Shown: piece after piece, positions 34,000 through 45,821 of the stretch
How the letters are laid out: every line of letters starts with the position of its first letter
Position numbering within the stretch: position 1 is the first letter of the stretch
Source of the DNA: Chrysoporthe austroafricana
Lineage: Eukaryota > Ascomycota > Sordariomycetes > Diaporthales > Cryphonectriaceae
Length of the DNA stretch: 64,000 nucleotides
Reading direction: 5' to 3'
Assembly (NCBI GenBank): GCA_001051155.2
Contig: JYIP02000012.1
Span: 310,001-374,000 of the forward strand
Position numbers and translations under genes: made by a program
Notes under the pieces: model-generated
Told to the model about the DNA's origin: nothing
Seen by the model: the letters and a program-made list of their open reading frames with translations, nothing else
Database searches by the model: none

Positions 34000-34572
34000 G
34001 CAGGATATGGTGCTAAGAAATCCGAGCAGGGGAAGCATTCCGCGCCCATACGAGGGCGAGCGAGAAGCCGTCACAGCAGGGGGACGAGGAGGAGAAGGAC
34101 GAGGAGTCGTCTTCCTTAGGGCTATTATACCAGCCCGTGTAAATCACATATCATGATGAGGCCCGGAGGCACTCGTCTACTCCACTATGATGAATTAATG
34201 CCAAAGACAGCATGCCAGTACTACTCGAGCAGAGAAGTCATGTTCTGCTGTGCCGCAGATCTTGCTTGCTACATGCGTCCATGAGTATATCACGCCAAGC
34301 AAGAGAGAAAAAGGTATGTATGATGTCTGCGGTCGCCAGGCGGCCCCTTGGCTTAGCATTCATTGATGCTGCGTAACTGTTACGGCGCTGTATGCAAAGC
34401 ATTAAGCAGTTGCCGACTCCTTGCTATCTTTCTCGTCGCTGTAGGATTAAGCAACCCTCCGAACTCCTTGATCCTTTCCCTCCGAAACGTGTTATCCCAG
34501 ACGCATTCCAGAAACACCTGCTGTGAGCAACGGGAGGAAATGATTATTGCCCAGCCTCTTCCTGAGGCTCTC
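34000..34572. other. Convergent 3' intergenic region
   Basis: About 570 bases between the prohibitin stop and the exonuclease stop. A purine-rich stretch occurs near 34078-34115. No gene was seen. Confidence 0.5.
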
Positions 34573-36813
34573 CTACGATTCGGCCTCCAGGAATTCCTCG
34601 GTGAGCAGTGCGCCACTCTCGGCCGTGTCGACCGACTCCTCGCTGCTCTGCGGCTGTAGGGTCGGCTTCCACCCTGGGGCACGAAGGACACCGTCTACCC
34701 ACTTCCACCCTCGTGACTTCATCAGGGTCCATTCCTTCTCCACCTTATACCGAGCCAGGTCACCCGCAGCCCTGGCATCCTCCGCACTGTCGTGACCCTC
34801 GCCCGAGTCGACCTGGATACGCCGATTGAGCATGGTTTCCATGAGGTTCTTGAGGCCTGTCCGGACTGGCAGGCCGCGTCTGTGCGGATACAGGAGGACC
34901 GTGTCGACAAGCTTGGGGTGGACCATCCGCATGGCATTGAGATCATTCTCCAGACCATGGCCGATGAGGATGGTTTCGGGGCCGATGAGGGAGAAGAGCA
35001 GATCACGCGCAATCTCGGGTGACGAGACCTTCTGTAAGATCCGCCTCTCGCCAGGCTGCTGTGGCGAAGGCGTCCAGTCCTGAGTCCATGGGACTGCGTG
35101 GGCCAGGTCCTCCGGCCAGACACCACTGTACCTGGAGTTGAGATCCAGTATCTCACCGTACGGCTGGATGAGGACGTCGAGCAGCTCAGCACCATCAGGC
35201 CAGGAGGTGGCTGTCAGCCGGACCAGCTCCATGCCGTGCACGGTGTAGCCCATCTCGCAGTCGAAGGCCACCACCTCCCTTACCAGGGGGCTCTCGTTGG
35301 CGGGAGTCTCGGCAAACTTCCACAACGTTGCGAGCCGCTTAGGATCACTGGTCCTCCAAACGTGGGTCTCGCCGACAGTGCAGCCCGGAGACTCGCCCAC
35401 GTCCTGGTTGCAGCACCGGTATTTCTTGGGAACCCAGGTGGTATCCCCCCTCTGGCGCTCGGGGAAGTACTGCTTGCCGGGATGGTGCGTGCACTGTCCG
35501 CCTGAGGTGAGCTGGCCGGTCTCGATGTTGCGGCCAGGAAAGACCTGGAAGCGAGTAGTGCACCGGTGACACTGCTCCCAGCCCTGAGACCATGCAACAG
35601 CCTGCTTCGTTTCATCGATCTGCTCGTCCGTAGGTGGTACCGGAACGTAGCCATACTGCTCCAGCTTCGTGATTGGCGTGACTAGCCTGCGGAGGATGAT
35701 AATCTCCTGGTCCGTAGTGAGCCCAGTATTGATGGTGACTGGCGCGCCGATGCTAGGATTCTTCTGGACCGGCTTCTTGTCGAGGAGCTGTTTGCGCTCG
35801 GCGACCCAGCCATCGAGCTGCATCCTCTTGTACTTCATGACCTCCTGCCGCATAGCATTGTTGTATATGGCAGGCCGCTTTGTAGCCAGCTCCTGCTCGC
35901 GGTCCAAGGCCATCCGGATGAGTTCCTGGGCGGACAGGGCGAGACCCTTGAGCTGAGGGTCCTTGGCGGCTCTGTCAGAGACGGCGCCGTTGAGACGAGT
36001 GAGCTCGACATGCATCAGGGACAGCAACTTGTGACGGATACTGTGAGCGGCCGGGGCCGCGGTGAGATGGCGGGGGTTGAGCGACTCAGGCTTTCTTACC
36101 GGTGCAGGCTTCTGCGAAGGCGGGGTGACTTTGGTTGTGGATGCCGACTGGCTCATCACTCGTGGTGACGCGGGCTGCTTGTCGCCTGGGGGATCCGGTG
36201 GTGAGATGACGGCCGAAGCAGGTGTTGCCCTGAGACCTGAAGGAGCAATCCGTGGAGTCGAGGAGGGGGCTAGGCCAGGAGCCGAAGTGAGGGTAGCAGA
36301 TGACTTGACTGGTGTTACCGGCTCAGATGTAATCGCCGGCGATCCAGAAACGCGCGTCCGGGGGGTGACTGTCTGTTTCTGCAAGGGAGAGGGCGTCACA
36401 GCCTTGAGTGACCCAACGCGAGGTGAACTGCCTACAACGGGAGGTGACAATGGATCGTAGAGCTCAGACGCCCTGGCTTGCTCGGCAGATCTCAAGATGT
36501 CCTTAGCATTTGTGATTTGTCGTCCGTCACGACTGTTTTCAGCTTCGCCTTCACCCTCAGCCTCACCTACACCTTCATCAGGTCGGTGGGCGGCCGTCTT
36601 CTGACGCTTGCTGGGCGGGGCCCCATTCTCGCCGTCCGCAAGGCCGTCCTCATCGGCGGCTCCGTCTAGAGACTGGCCGCCTGGCATGCTAGACGGCTGG
36701 CGGTCAGTCCTGTGTCCAAAGAGACAACCTGTGGTCGTGCAGGTGTGGCCCCCAGCCTCCTTGGGGCACGGGAGGTGCTTGAGGCCGTTGAACAAAGGAA
36801 CGGCGCTGGCCAT
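34573..36813 (-). CDS. REX3: RNA exonuclease 3 (REX3-like, DEDDh family)
   Basis: 3'-5' RNA exonuclease that trims structured RNAs (RNase MRP RNA and related precursors in yeast). One uninterrupted 746-codon frame. The N-terminus has a small Cys/His motif (CPKEAGGHTCTTTGCLFGH) resembling a CCCH finger. A long low-complexity Ser/Pro/Thr-rich region follows, then a Cys-rich segment (CHRCTTRFQVF, HHPGKQYF, CCNQDVGESPGC). The exonuclease domain has FDCEMG with Asp518 and Glu520, LIGHGLENDLNAMRM and a final HDSAEDARAAGDLAR, so the DEDDh residues are all visible. It is longer than yeast Rex3 because of the disordered region. Probably nuclear. Confidence 0.92.
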   Translation of the reverse strand: MASAVPLFNGLKHLPCPKEAGGHTCTTTGCLFGHRTDRQPSSMPGGQSLDGAADEDGLADGENGAPPSKRQKTAAHRPDEGVGEAEGEGEAENSRDGRQITNAKDILRSAEQARASELYDPLSPPVVGSSPRVGSLKAVTPSPLQKQTVTPRTRVSGSPAITSEPVTPVKSSATLTSAPGLAPSSTPRIAPSGLRATPASAVISPPDPPGDKQPASPRVMSQSASTTKVTPPSQKPAPVRKPESLNPRHLTAAPAAHSIRHKLLSLMHVELTRLNGAVSDRAAKDPQLKGLALSAQELIRMALDREQELATKRPAIYNNAMRQEVMKYKRMQLDGWVAERKQLLDKKPVQKNPSIGAPVTINTGLTTDQEIIILRRLVTPITKLEQYGYVPVPPTDEQIDETKQAVAWSQGWEQCHRCTTRFQVFPGRNIETGQLTSGGQCTHHPGKQYFPERQRGDTTWVPKKYRCCNQDVGESPGCTVGETHVWRTSDPKRLATLWKFAETPANESPLVREVVAFDCEMGYTVHGMELVRLTATSWPDGAELLDVLIQPYGEILDLNSRYSGVWPEDLAHAVPWTQDWTPSPQQPGERRILQKVSSPEIARDLLFSLIGPETILIGHGLENDLNAMRMVHPKLVDTVLLYPHRRGLPVRTGLKNLMETMLNRRIQVDSGEGHDSAEDARAAGDLARYKVEKEWTLMKSRGWKWVDGVLRAPGWKPTLQPQSSEESVDTAESGALLTEEFLEAES

Positions 36814-38802
36814 GGTGGCGTAGGTGTTACGGCCGGTGGGACGTGGGAGTCAATCTCGGCTCAGCAGCAGAGGGAGGGCTGACGTTGAGCAGGACGACGG
36901 ATATGGCCGCCCGCCCCTCGGAGACAGGTATGCAGGAGCGTTCGAGACCCGCGGTCTCGGTGGTCGTCGTGAGGTTTGTGCAAACAGGCGTGCAGAGCCT
37001 GCCGACGACGTGAAGACGCGCGGAGAGCTCAACCTGGGCGACAAAAGCGACATTTATGGAGGAGAGATGGAAGGAGTGACTCTGGATTCTCTGGCGAACG
37101 AGCGAGCGATTCCTTGGGGCGGCTGGTTGGAAGCCGGTCAGTGTGCTTGCTGTAATGTCTTCTTATTTTGGTGTTGTTTGTGGAAAGGGTTGGGTTGACG
37201 TTGGATGCTGGGTGAGAGGCCCCCCGGCACTACCAGGCAGACCCTTGTGAGGCTGAAGTGCTCAGTGTGGGGTATCGCCTCCAGAGCGCCCACACGCCCT
37301 ACTGGCAGCCACTAGGTACTTGGTGCTGGCAACTGGGTGCACAGGCGTGACAGGCACGAGTGGCACTGTAGCCCCACCATGCCACCTGCCACCGTTGCGT
37401 TGTAGGGCAGTGTGCCTGCTGCTATGGCTGCTACGCTACTGAGTGTGTATGTACGCAGTAATTACTACCTACTCTAATAGGCCTAACTAGGTGCACCACA
37501 GCCTTGCTCTGTACCTGTCACCTATACCTGCACGTCTGGTTCCCACCCCTGGCCACGAGAAAGCCAGCAAGATAGATCCATCTGGCGTGCGCAGACCCGT
37601 CTTTGTCGTACGCAGGCCTGGCCGCGGCAGGCCCTGGTGCCACAGCAGCAGAGTCATGTTCCCGCCGACAACGAAGGTCAGTATGGTCACGCGCACGACT
37701 TCCCCTTGCGGACGGTTGAGGACGGCCTCTGGACGCGGACTCCTCGTCTTTGCCCTGCTCGCCTCGCTATCAGGGCGAGAGAGGGAGGGTGGGAGGGAGG
37801 GTGTTGCCAAGCTCAGGCACCCTCACTGTCACCTGGGCACTTATCGGTCTCGACGCCAACCCAGCACCGCAGGGCCGCCGCCCTTATCTTGATGATCCGG
37901 ATGGGCACACCGCGCCTATAAATAAAGTACGCAGTATAGCCCACGGCAGGTGTCTGAGGTCTTCTTATCTGTGGGGCGTCACATCCAGAGGCCGCAACCA
38001 CGGCGCAATATTTCTGTCTGCCCGACGCGCCTTAAAGTTCTTGTCCTGCCCCGTTGGTAAACTGCTTCTTCCCTTCCACCGTCCAGAGACCGCCTACGAC
38101 TCCTGTCTATCTCGCCCTTTCCCCGCTGCCACGCGCCCTCTTGAGGCTGTTCTTTGTCCCTCTGCCGCGCATCAGGACCATCGTTGGGCCACGAGACGGG
38201 CCGTTGGGCAGCCAGAGGGCCACCGGCCGCCCAGACAGCCCTTGTGTGCCGTTATCACCTCTTCGTCGCCTCTGCTCCCTCCTAGTGGCGTCTCTAGCAG
38301 CACGAAAAGTTCCGCAGGACGAAAGCTCCGCAGGACGACGTTTGAGACATTGAGTCTAACCCCACGCCCAAGATCTCTGAATCGGGCGAAGGAGCGGCCA
38401 GTTGCAGACGGGCAGCAGTGAAGAGAGCCGCACCCTTGGCACGGTCCCGGGAAGGGGACTCGCAAATTGCGAGGCGGAGTTTCATCAAAAGCCCCGGAGG
38501 GCAGACTGCCGTGCTGGCCTGACAGGGGCTAGCGCAGGTGTGCTCGTACCAGAGTACTGGGTACGGACCTCTGGCTGCACACCAGAGTGAGTACATAGTA
38601 CTACTAGGTGACACCGCATCTTGGGGGCCCTGGCGCCTTATGCAGCCTCGCTGTAGTGTGCCAGACGCTCGGAAATAGCGGTGGTTCGGCAGCCCGCCTT
38701 GCGGCTCGCCGTCCCACTGCTGGCTCGGGCACCCCCTACAAAAAGCTGTTGCCCTTCTCGATCCGGTCCATCGACCGGTCCCTGATCAGCCACGACGACA
38801 CG
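36814..38802. other. Divergent intergenic region upstream of REX3 and the lipase gene
   Basis: Two kilobases between two divergent starts. It contains G-rich GGGAGGGAGGG-type sequence near 37780-37801 and several overlapping open frames without recognisable products. A 5' UTR intron for either gene is possible but not demonstrable. Confidence 0.45.
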
Positions 38803-40346
38803 ATGGCTGATTATACCGGCGGTGAGATCGATGCGGACCACCTCGTCGTCCTGGTTCACGGGGTATGTGTTCTCCTCTCCTGGCGCGCGAGCAAACACCC
38901 TCCCCCCCCAAAAGAAGTTGCCTGCGCGCGCGCCGACGTCATGACCCTCGCCCCTGGCCCTGCCGCGGCCGTCCCCGACGTGAACCACGCAGCTAACAGG
39001 TCTCCTCTTCCTGCCGATAGCTATGGGGCAACCCGAACCACATGGCGAGCATCGCCAAGGCCCTGCGCGCGAGGCACCCGGCCGATAAGCTCTACATCCT
39101 CTGCGCGAAGCGGAACAGCGGGTCCTTCACCTACGACGGCGCCGAGCTGGGGGGCGAGCGGGTGTGCCTCGAGATCCAGGAGGAGCTGCAGGCCGTCGAG
39201 CGGCGGGGCGGCAAGATCAGGAAGCTCTCCGTGGTCGGGTACAGCCATGGGGGGCTGGTCGCGCGGTACGCCATCGGCCTGCTGTACGCCAAGGGGGTGC
39301 TGGACGAGCTCGAGTGCATGAACTTCACGGCCTTCGCCAGCCCCTTCCTCGGGGTCCGCACGCCGCTGCACGGCACCGCGAACCACCTCTGGAACGTCCT
39401 CGGCGCGCGGACCCTATCCATGTCCGGCAGGCAGCTCTTCCTCATCGACAAGTTCCGCGACACCGGCCGGCCCCTGCTCGCGGTGCTGGCCGACCGGAGC
39501 TCCATCTTCTACAAGGGGCTGGCCAAGTTCCGACGGCGCACACTGTACGCGAACATAGAGAACGATCGGAGCACGGTCTATTACACCTCGGCGATCGCCA
39601 AGACCGACCCCTTCACGAACATGGACAGGGTGCGCGTCAACTACCTCAAGGGCTACGAGGACGTGATCCTGGACCCGGTGCATCCCGTCGAGCACATACC
39701 ACCGCACAGCTGGAAGAAGGAGCCTTTCCCGGATTGGGCGAGGAAGTGGATACGGCGCGTGCCCCTGATCATCGCGCTGGTGATCTTTGTGCCCATCGGC
39801 ATCGTGGCGTTCCTGATCAACAGCGCCATCCAGACCGTGCGGAGCTCGAAGCGCATCGCCCTGCACGAGAAGGGGATGGCGGGGATCAACATCGCGGACT
39901 ACCGGCCGCCGGTCTTCATCAACGAGATCCGGGAGGCCGTCGAGGACGTGTACGAGGGGCTGAACAGCTTCCAGCAGCAGGAGTACCTCGGCCTGACGGA
40001 CGACGAGGGCGAGCTGTCGGACCCCGAGAGGGAGATGACCGAACCGCTGCTGGGGGGCAACGCCGGCGGGCCGGACGAGAAGGCCATGGCCAGGCGCGCG
40101 AGCGACGCGAACATCCTGCGGCTCGAGCGCAAGCAGAGCCAGCCGGGACAGCCCACGCTGGCCCTCGCGCCCTGCCAGTTCGAGATGATCTCGGCCCTCG
40201 ACAGCCTCGGCTGGCGCAGGTACCCCGTCTGGATCCACCGCAACCGCCACAGCCATGCCGCCATTATCGTCCGGATAGACAAGGAATCGCACAGCGAGGG
40301 GTATGTGGTGTTGAAACACTGGTTGAGCGAGGAGTTCCTGGTTTAG
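38803..40346 (+). CDS. ROG1-like lipase (DUF676 serine esterase)
   Basis: Alpha/beta-hydrolase of the ROG1/YOR059C group, acting on monoacylglycerol or phospholipid, usually at lipid droplets or ER. Exons 38803-38862 and 39021-40346 give 461 residues; the junction rebuilds the oxyanion motif LVVLVHGLWGNPNHM. The nucleophile elbow VGYSHGG is at about residue 93. FASPFLGVRTPLHG follows, and a hydrophobic helix near the C-terminal third (LIIALVIFVPIGIVAFLI) may anchor the protein. The C-terminal part is conserved in fungi (SALDSLGWRRYPVW, IVRIDKESHSEG). Very GC-rich third codon positions create long shadow frames in other registers. Confidence 0.9.
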
Positions 40347-41353
40347 ATGTTTGTTTTCTGCCTGTAACCACCATTATAGAAGCACCAGGCGTCGGCCTAC
40401 AACTTTTGTATAGTAATCTACTATCCCCTTCACCATCTGACCTGCTATGGCATTCGTTCTCTCCGAGCCACACAGAGCCTGCGCCACATGTGAGTTGATG
40501 CATGGCTCGCGGCTATCAAGGGGGGGCCGTCAAAGGCCGTTCGCTGAGCGCCCACGGCGATGAAACTGTATTCGCTAGTCACGAAAATGTAGAGACTAAC
40601 CCGTGGTTCGTTGTGCCGGAGACTTGCCCAACAGGCCCTGGCGGGACAGAATGGCCTGGAGCCCCCCCGCCGTTGCCGCTCTGGCTAAGAGATTTATCTT
40701 ATCCATGCCCATGACGTTTACCTCTACAGTAGCCCTTCGTCCCGGGCAGCCCGGCCAGCGAGAAGTGGCTGCAGGACCCGGGCGGGGGGAACCGCTCTAC
40801 CTTGATTCATGACTCAAAGGGGGCCCGCATCCGTCCACGTTGGCCACCAGGGACTCGAAAGGCGACACGGACCAGCGCGATAGTGATACAACACCGGAGG
40901 CCAGAGACTCTCGTTCATGCCCACGGGGGCACAGCACGTTCTTGGGGGCAATGCCTTATGTGGATGTGGAATATTAAAAAAAAAAGCAGAATGTGCGATT
41001 CGCAGGACTATCATATAGAAGGTGTGTGGTGATCGGTCGACGCTGCTGGAACAGTCCACCCCGACGCACCCCTCTGGAGAGAGCGCTCTATCTTCCTCCC
41101 AGAATATGCAGAGCAAAAAGGTCCACGCCAAATCATCGCTCGTGAAAACAAAACCAGTGAATTGGCAGACCGGCTCCACGGGCGCCATGCGTAGACAGAT
41201 TAGGTAGATGGTACAGGTGGGAGGAAGGGGGTCGTTGTAGTCCCTTCGCGTCGTAGCCGTGCCGCTCACTTCTTATCGCGGGAGGATGGCTCTCCCAGAT
41301 CTCGTGGCATCGCTCACGTTCGTGGACGGACGCCGGGGTGTTGGGCTGCGGCT
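40347..41353. other. Convergent gap between lipase and AN1 genes
   Basis: One kilobase without a supported gene; short open frames only. It should contain both 3' UTRs. Confidence 0.45.
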
Positions 41354-41669
41354 CTATATCCTGACGACCTGTGTGCGCTCCTTGAGGAGCTGGGCGGCGT
41401 TCTCTTGGAAGAGCTTGGTCTTGGTCTGCGGCGAGGAGGATACGGGTCAGCCCCAGGACCACCGCCGGCTGGGCAAGGCACTTTTTTTTGGGGGGCGGGG
41501 GGGGGCTGCGTGAACTTACCACATCCGCCATCTCGCAGTTGTGTTCCTCCATAAACCTGTGCGCGCTGCAGAAGAGCTTGCCGCAGTCGTCACACTTGCC
41601 GACGATGGGGTGCGCTAGCTTGCGGCACTCCTTGCCCTCAATCATAGCTGGGCACCTGGGTTTGGCCAT
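41354..41669 (-). CDS. Small AN1-type zinc-finger protein
   Basis: A 73-residue protein from exons 41669-41520 and 41425-41354, joined as EMADVTKTKLFQENAAQ. It is almost entirely a zinc finger: CPAMIEGKEC, then CDDCGKLFCSAHRF and EEHNC, giving Cys 6, 15, 26, 29, 34, His 37, 43 and Cys 45 as candidate ligands. AN1 fingers occur in stress and ubiquitin/proteasome-linked proteins such as Cuz1 and the SAP family. This one lacks the ubiquitin-like or A20 domains of larger relatives. The C-terminal helix (LFQENAAQLLKERTQ) may be a protein-binding tail. A GT microsatellite lies about 70 bases upstream of its start, probably in the 5' UTR. Confidence 0.82.
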
Positions 41670-41735
41670 CTTGGTGATAGTATTCCTCTTGTGGGGTTTC
41701 CGAAGGGGCTGAGAGGAAAGATGTGGAGGGAGACA

Positions 41736-41760
41736 GTGTGTGTGTGTGTGTGTGTGTGTG
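41736..41760 (+). repeat. GT dinucleotide microsatellite
   Basis: Twelve and a half GT repeats upstream of the AN1 gene, reading as CA repeats on the transcribed strand of that gene. Confidence 0.85.
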
Positions 41761-42801
41761 TTGGGCGACGGCAGGCTTCCGGACCGCTCGCAGGGACGGC
41801 AAGTTTGGCCGAGGCTCGTCGATGGAGAGGAGGTCGGAGGAAGTCTCGGGGTGGTGAGCGTCAAAGGGCGGCAGCGGCAAGTCTTGAGAGTGGTGGAGAG
41901 TCAGTCACGAGGGGGACAGAGGGAAGAGATGCGGTCGGGCCAGGGCTGGCGAGGGCGGAAATTGGCAATGTTATGTAGGTAACCTGTCACTTACGCGGTT
42001 GACTCGATCCGAGGATGGCGACAGAGAAAGGGAAGATGCTGGAAAGGGCGGCAAATAGCCAGCGGAAGGCCGACGTCAGGGGTCAGACAGGCAGGCAAGG
42101 CAGGCCGGCCAGGGGTACTTTGACCCGGACGTCAGATGGCCGACGATCTTGATCGGTAGTAGTATGATGTACTTCCTTGGGCTCGTCTCGGTCGAGCCGC
42201 TTGGGCCTGCACAAGTCCGTCTTTTCCGCCCGCTCCTTGGGCCGGGGCCTCCTCTAGCGGATGGCTCGTCGAGCGGTTCGAAAAAAAAGAGCTACCGTGG
42301 TTCCGCGAGGCCGAGGGGCCCAGAGCGTGGCGTCGGACGGTGCGCGGTCTGGTGACGAGGCTGGGTGATAAGTGAGGAGAGGGCCGAGAGGCGAGGCTCC
42401 GCTTTCGGTGAGTGGCAACGAGCAGAGGGAACGGAAGATGGGTCACGAGCGCCCGGGACAGATAAGACTTCGTCTGGCGGCGGCGAGACGAGGGCGAGGC
42501 GGAGACTACTACGGTGTAGGTGACAAGACCAGGCGAGTACGCAAGCGTGCAGACAGAAAGGGTGAGGACGGGTGAGACGCAGAGAGGGAGGGAGAGAAGG
42601 AGACCCAACCATTGATATACCGAGCACACGCAGGGCTGGCGGCTTGATGAGGTGGTCACAGGTCCCAGTCTCCGTCCCAGTCCCCGTCCCTAGACGAGAC
42701 CCGGGCCCTGTTGCATCCTGTCGTGGCGCGGCGGAGGCCGTTCTATTGATTCCACCCGATGATCCCTCCCGCGCCCTCGAGCGAGACCCAAGCACTGGGA
42801 C

Positions 42802-42860
42802 AGGCTGGGCTGGGCCGGGCTGGCTGGCTGGCTGGCGGGCTGGCTGGCGGGCTGGTGGGT
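42802..42860 (+). repeat. GGCT-type tetranucleotide repeat
   Basis: Imperfect repeats of GGCT with GGCGGGCT interruptions across roughly 60 bases. Confidence 0.7.
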
Positions 42861-45821
42861 TGATGACGCGAGTGCTTGGGAGCCTGACCTCGCATGCCTC
42901 GGTGGTGACCCGGCCCTGCCCTGCCCTGCCAGCCTGGTCGCCCTGCTCGCCTGCTACATATTAGTACGGTGCTACTGCTACCCACCCACCGCCCACCCAG
43001 CATGTATGTACTATGTAAGGCCCTGCCGGCCCTCCCTTGAAGTGCCGGAAGCAGGGGCGCCCCCCCGGATTGTGGATCGGTATACCCTCCCGGCGTATCC
43101 TCATGCAGCTGGTCCTGGCACCTGGGTATCGCTGCAGCGCGCTGCAGCACTGCCCGTGGGTCCCGCCCGACCATGTGGGCGCACCCGCGCTGTCGCCAGA
43201 AAGATAGTCACCCTGTCGATGCATCGAGGGTTCAGCCTCCAGGGGTGCGGGCGGATGCCCGCCGACCTGGGAGGACACACACTCGCTGTGCTGCTGCTGG
43301 GACGACTACCGTACCACAGCGACAGGCTGGCCGCGTCCTTTTATCTGGCTACCTTGGCACGCTTGGGTGCTTGGCTCCCTGGCTACCCCCAGGTCCGGGC
43401 AGCGCGCCCTCGGCCGCCGACGAGGCCCCCATCACAGCTCACGCCGGCAATCCTACCCGTGCACCTCACCGTCAGACCAGTGCCTCACTCAGCTTGACCG
43501 TCATCCGTGCGGCGGTGGGACGGGAGCGGGCGCGGACAGCGTGGCGTGGCTTGCTCCGGGCTGGACGGGATGGGACGAGTTGGGTTGAGACGGATGGATC
43601 GATGGATGGGATGGGATGGATGGGTGGTCATCGCCGACATGGCCTTGCAGGGCACAGCGGACACGACAGCAAGCCAACAGCCATTAGTCGTGTCGGCCAC
43701 TCCCACTAGTCACCTCATCCGTTGCGTGGGCTGGTCCGTGAAGAATCCTCCCTACTCTCCCTCTCCCTCCTCCTGGGTGAAAACCTTGAAGCACCCCCCG
43801 GCAGGTGTGGAGGTACATACAGTTCATCCTGGAGCGGCCAACCTCTGCATCACGCACTACTACGTATCTACCAATGGGCCGTCCCATGCTACGGCACACG
43901 GCAGTGTTGTCCTGGAAGGATCGTCGTTGCAGCCGGAGGCTGACTCAACCCTCGAGGAAGGAAGAGGAAGAAAAAAAAGAAAAAAAAGAAAAAAAAAACA
44001 AATGCTCGGGTGAATAAAGGAGCACCGAGTACGACGGTCTTGAAACGTCGTGCCTGCTGGCCACTGGGCTGCTCCCGCCGCGGCCGCGCGCCGGCCTTCC
44101 CACTGCACCCATCCTCACACTCGTTCTCGACGGTGTCGGCCCACGAGGGCCCCGGGCCTACTATGGTAAGTGCCTCGTCTCAAGAGATCGACAGCCCACC
44201 GCAGGGACCGAGACAGGGGATGGGGGATCCAGCAATGGACCCTTGAGCCTGAACCACCAGAGCGGCCTAGATGGGGACCAGCCGGAACCGCGAGGAGTAG
44301 CAGCAGCAGGCTCTTTAATGGGCTTGATACGCTCGCACCACCTCCCCCTCCCCGACCCCCTGCGGCTCCACCCACCGGATCGTGGAGAGGAAGGGAGGTG
44401 CTGCAATGCAGCCCGCCAGGATGGATCTGTTCTTCGCTCCCACTGCACCTGCAGACGCCGACCGCTGCAGGGCACCCAAGTGCTCCTCCGAATCCGTCCG
44501 TGACGCCCGGGCACGACACGAATCACGCGAGGACACGACTTGGGTTCTGGCCTTGATGACCCGCGTGTGGTTTGCAAGTTTTGATCCCGATAGATCAGCC
44601 CTCCTGCAACTAGCTGCTGGGCGACATCTTTCCGGCTGGCGGACCAGCAGCACGGGGCTTTCCGGACGAGAGGACAGCGCTGACGGACACGAACTGGGCC
44701 GAGTATGCCGAACTTCACCCGGTCACGCTCCACCAGAGACGATCCTCTCCCGGGCCCGATAAGCCCTCGCATAGTATAGTATGGCAGACACCGCAGTAGA
44801 TCCAGGCCCGACCACCCCGGGCCGACTGCCTCAAGATGTCGACTGTTCCGTCAATAGGGCCGGCGTCTCGCCAGCAATAGCGCCAGCGGCTGCAGCAGCG
44901 GCCAGCGTCGTGCGATAAGTGCATCCTACAAAGACCGCCGGCCTCTCTGATCGCCCTCCTGCGCGGTCTGTCCGTCCTCCTGCGGACGATCCTTTCTCCC
45001 TTGGAACATGACAACCTGTCAGGGCTGCTGAGGCTCACAACCGGATGCCTCCAACAGTTGACTTCGTTCTGTACGAGGAGTCGTTTTCAAGACAAGAGGA
45101 GAGGGACAAAAGAATGACTACTCATGGTCGACCGAATGCGGCCTCCGGGACAGCGACCCGGACTACGTTGCGACCGCTCTCCTGACCTCGTTGCGACTGC
45201 GAATGATCCGGCGCCAAGCTCGGGTTCATGACTTGCTACCCTGAAGACCATACTAGGCTCATTGGGCGAGCTCGCGACTTGACGTAGTACGCGGCCGCCC
45301 GAGCTGGACTGGGTTCTTTAGCTCGTGCTAAGGCGCCGCCGCCCCTGACAATGCGCAGGGCCAGCTCGCGAGGCCGTATTGCACAATTTTGAGGTTTCCC
45401 TCCGGATGAAGAGATCATCGGAGGTGGCGGTCGAGGGCGATGCGGCTGGGTGCGAAAGAACCCTTGGGCGTCTTCTCCTCTTAGCTGTTCTTCGACACCG
45501 CAACTACCATGTCTAATAACTTGTTGAGTCCTGTTGGGGCAATACTCACTCTGCGCAGCCCCGTTACCACTCGAACCAGCCTTCCACCCTATGGCGCTTC
45601 TGCGGCCGTTGCGATCAGGCACATCGCTGCGGACTCCCCATTCACGGTACACAAGCTCTCGCGGGCGTTCAAGATTTTCCCAACTCAGGACGTTGTATTC
45701 TCTTTTTTCGATTTGCTATCAAACATCGAGCACCAGGGGGCCAATTCCAGCCGCGGGGCTCCAAGAGCATGATGCGTCTCTGAGCACACGATCCCCAGCA
45801 TGTAGCCATATCCAAGACTCT

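Larger units (their letters stand above)
41670..45821. other. Gene-poor GC-rich stretch
   Basis: About 4.1 kb with no gene that I can support, unusual beside the dense housekeeping genes around it. Many long open frames exist on both strands, but they overlap one another, are rich in Arg, Pro, Gly and Ser, and have no recognised motif, as expected from GC-rich non-coding DNA. It includes GT, GGCT and GGATG-type simple repeats and a purine tract at about 43955-44003. It could hold non-coding RNA or long UTRs. Confidence 0.45.

Noticed and set aside
39164..40498. Long open frames of 444 and 301 codons in other registers of the lipase gene
   Set aside because: They are shadows caused by very GC-rich third positions; products are Arg/Pro/Gly/His-rich or featureless, while the lipase frame has a clear catalytic motif.
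42132..44772. Several long open frames in the gene-poor stretch
   Set aside because: They overlap on both strands, are low-complexity and Arg/Pro/Ser-rich, and show no motif; expected by chance in GC-rich DNA.
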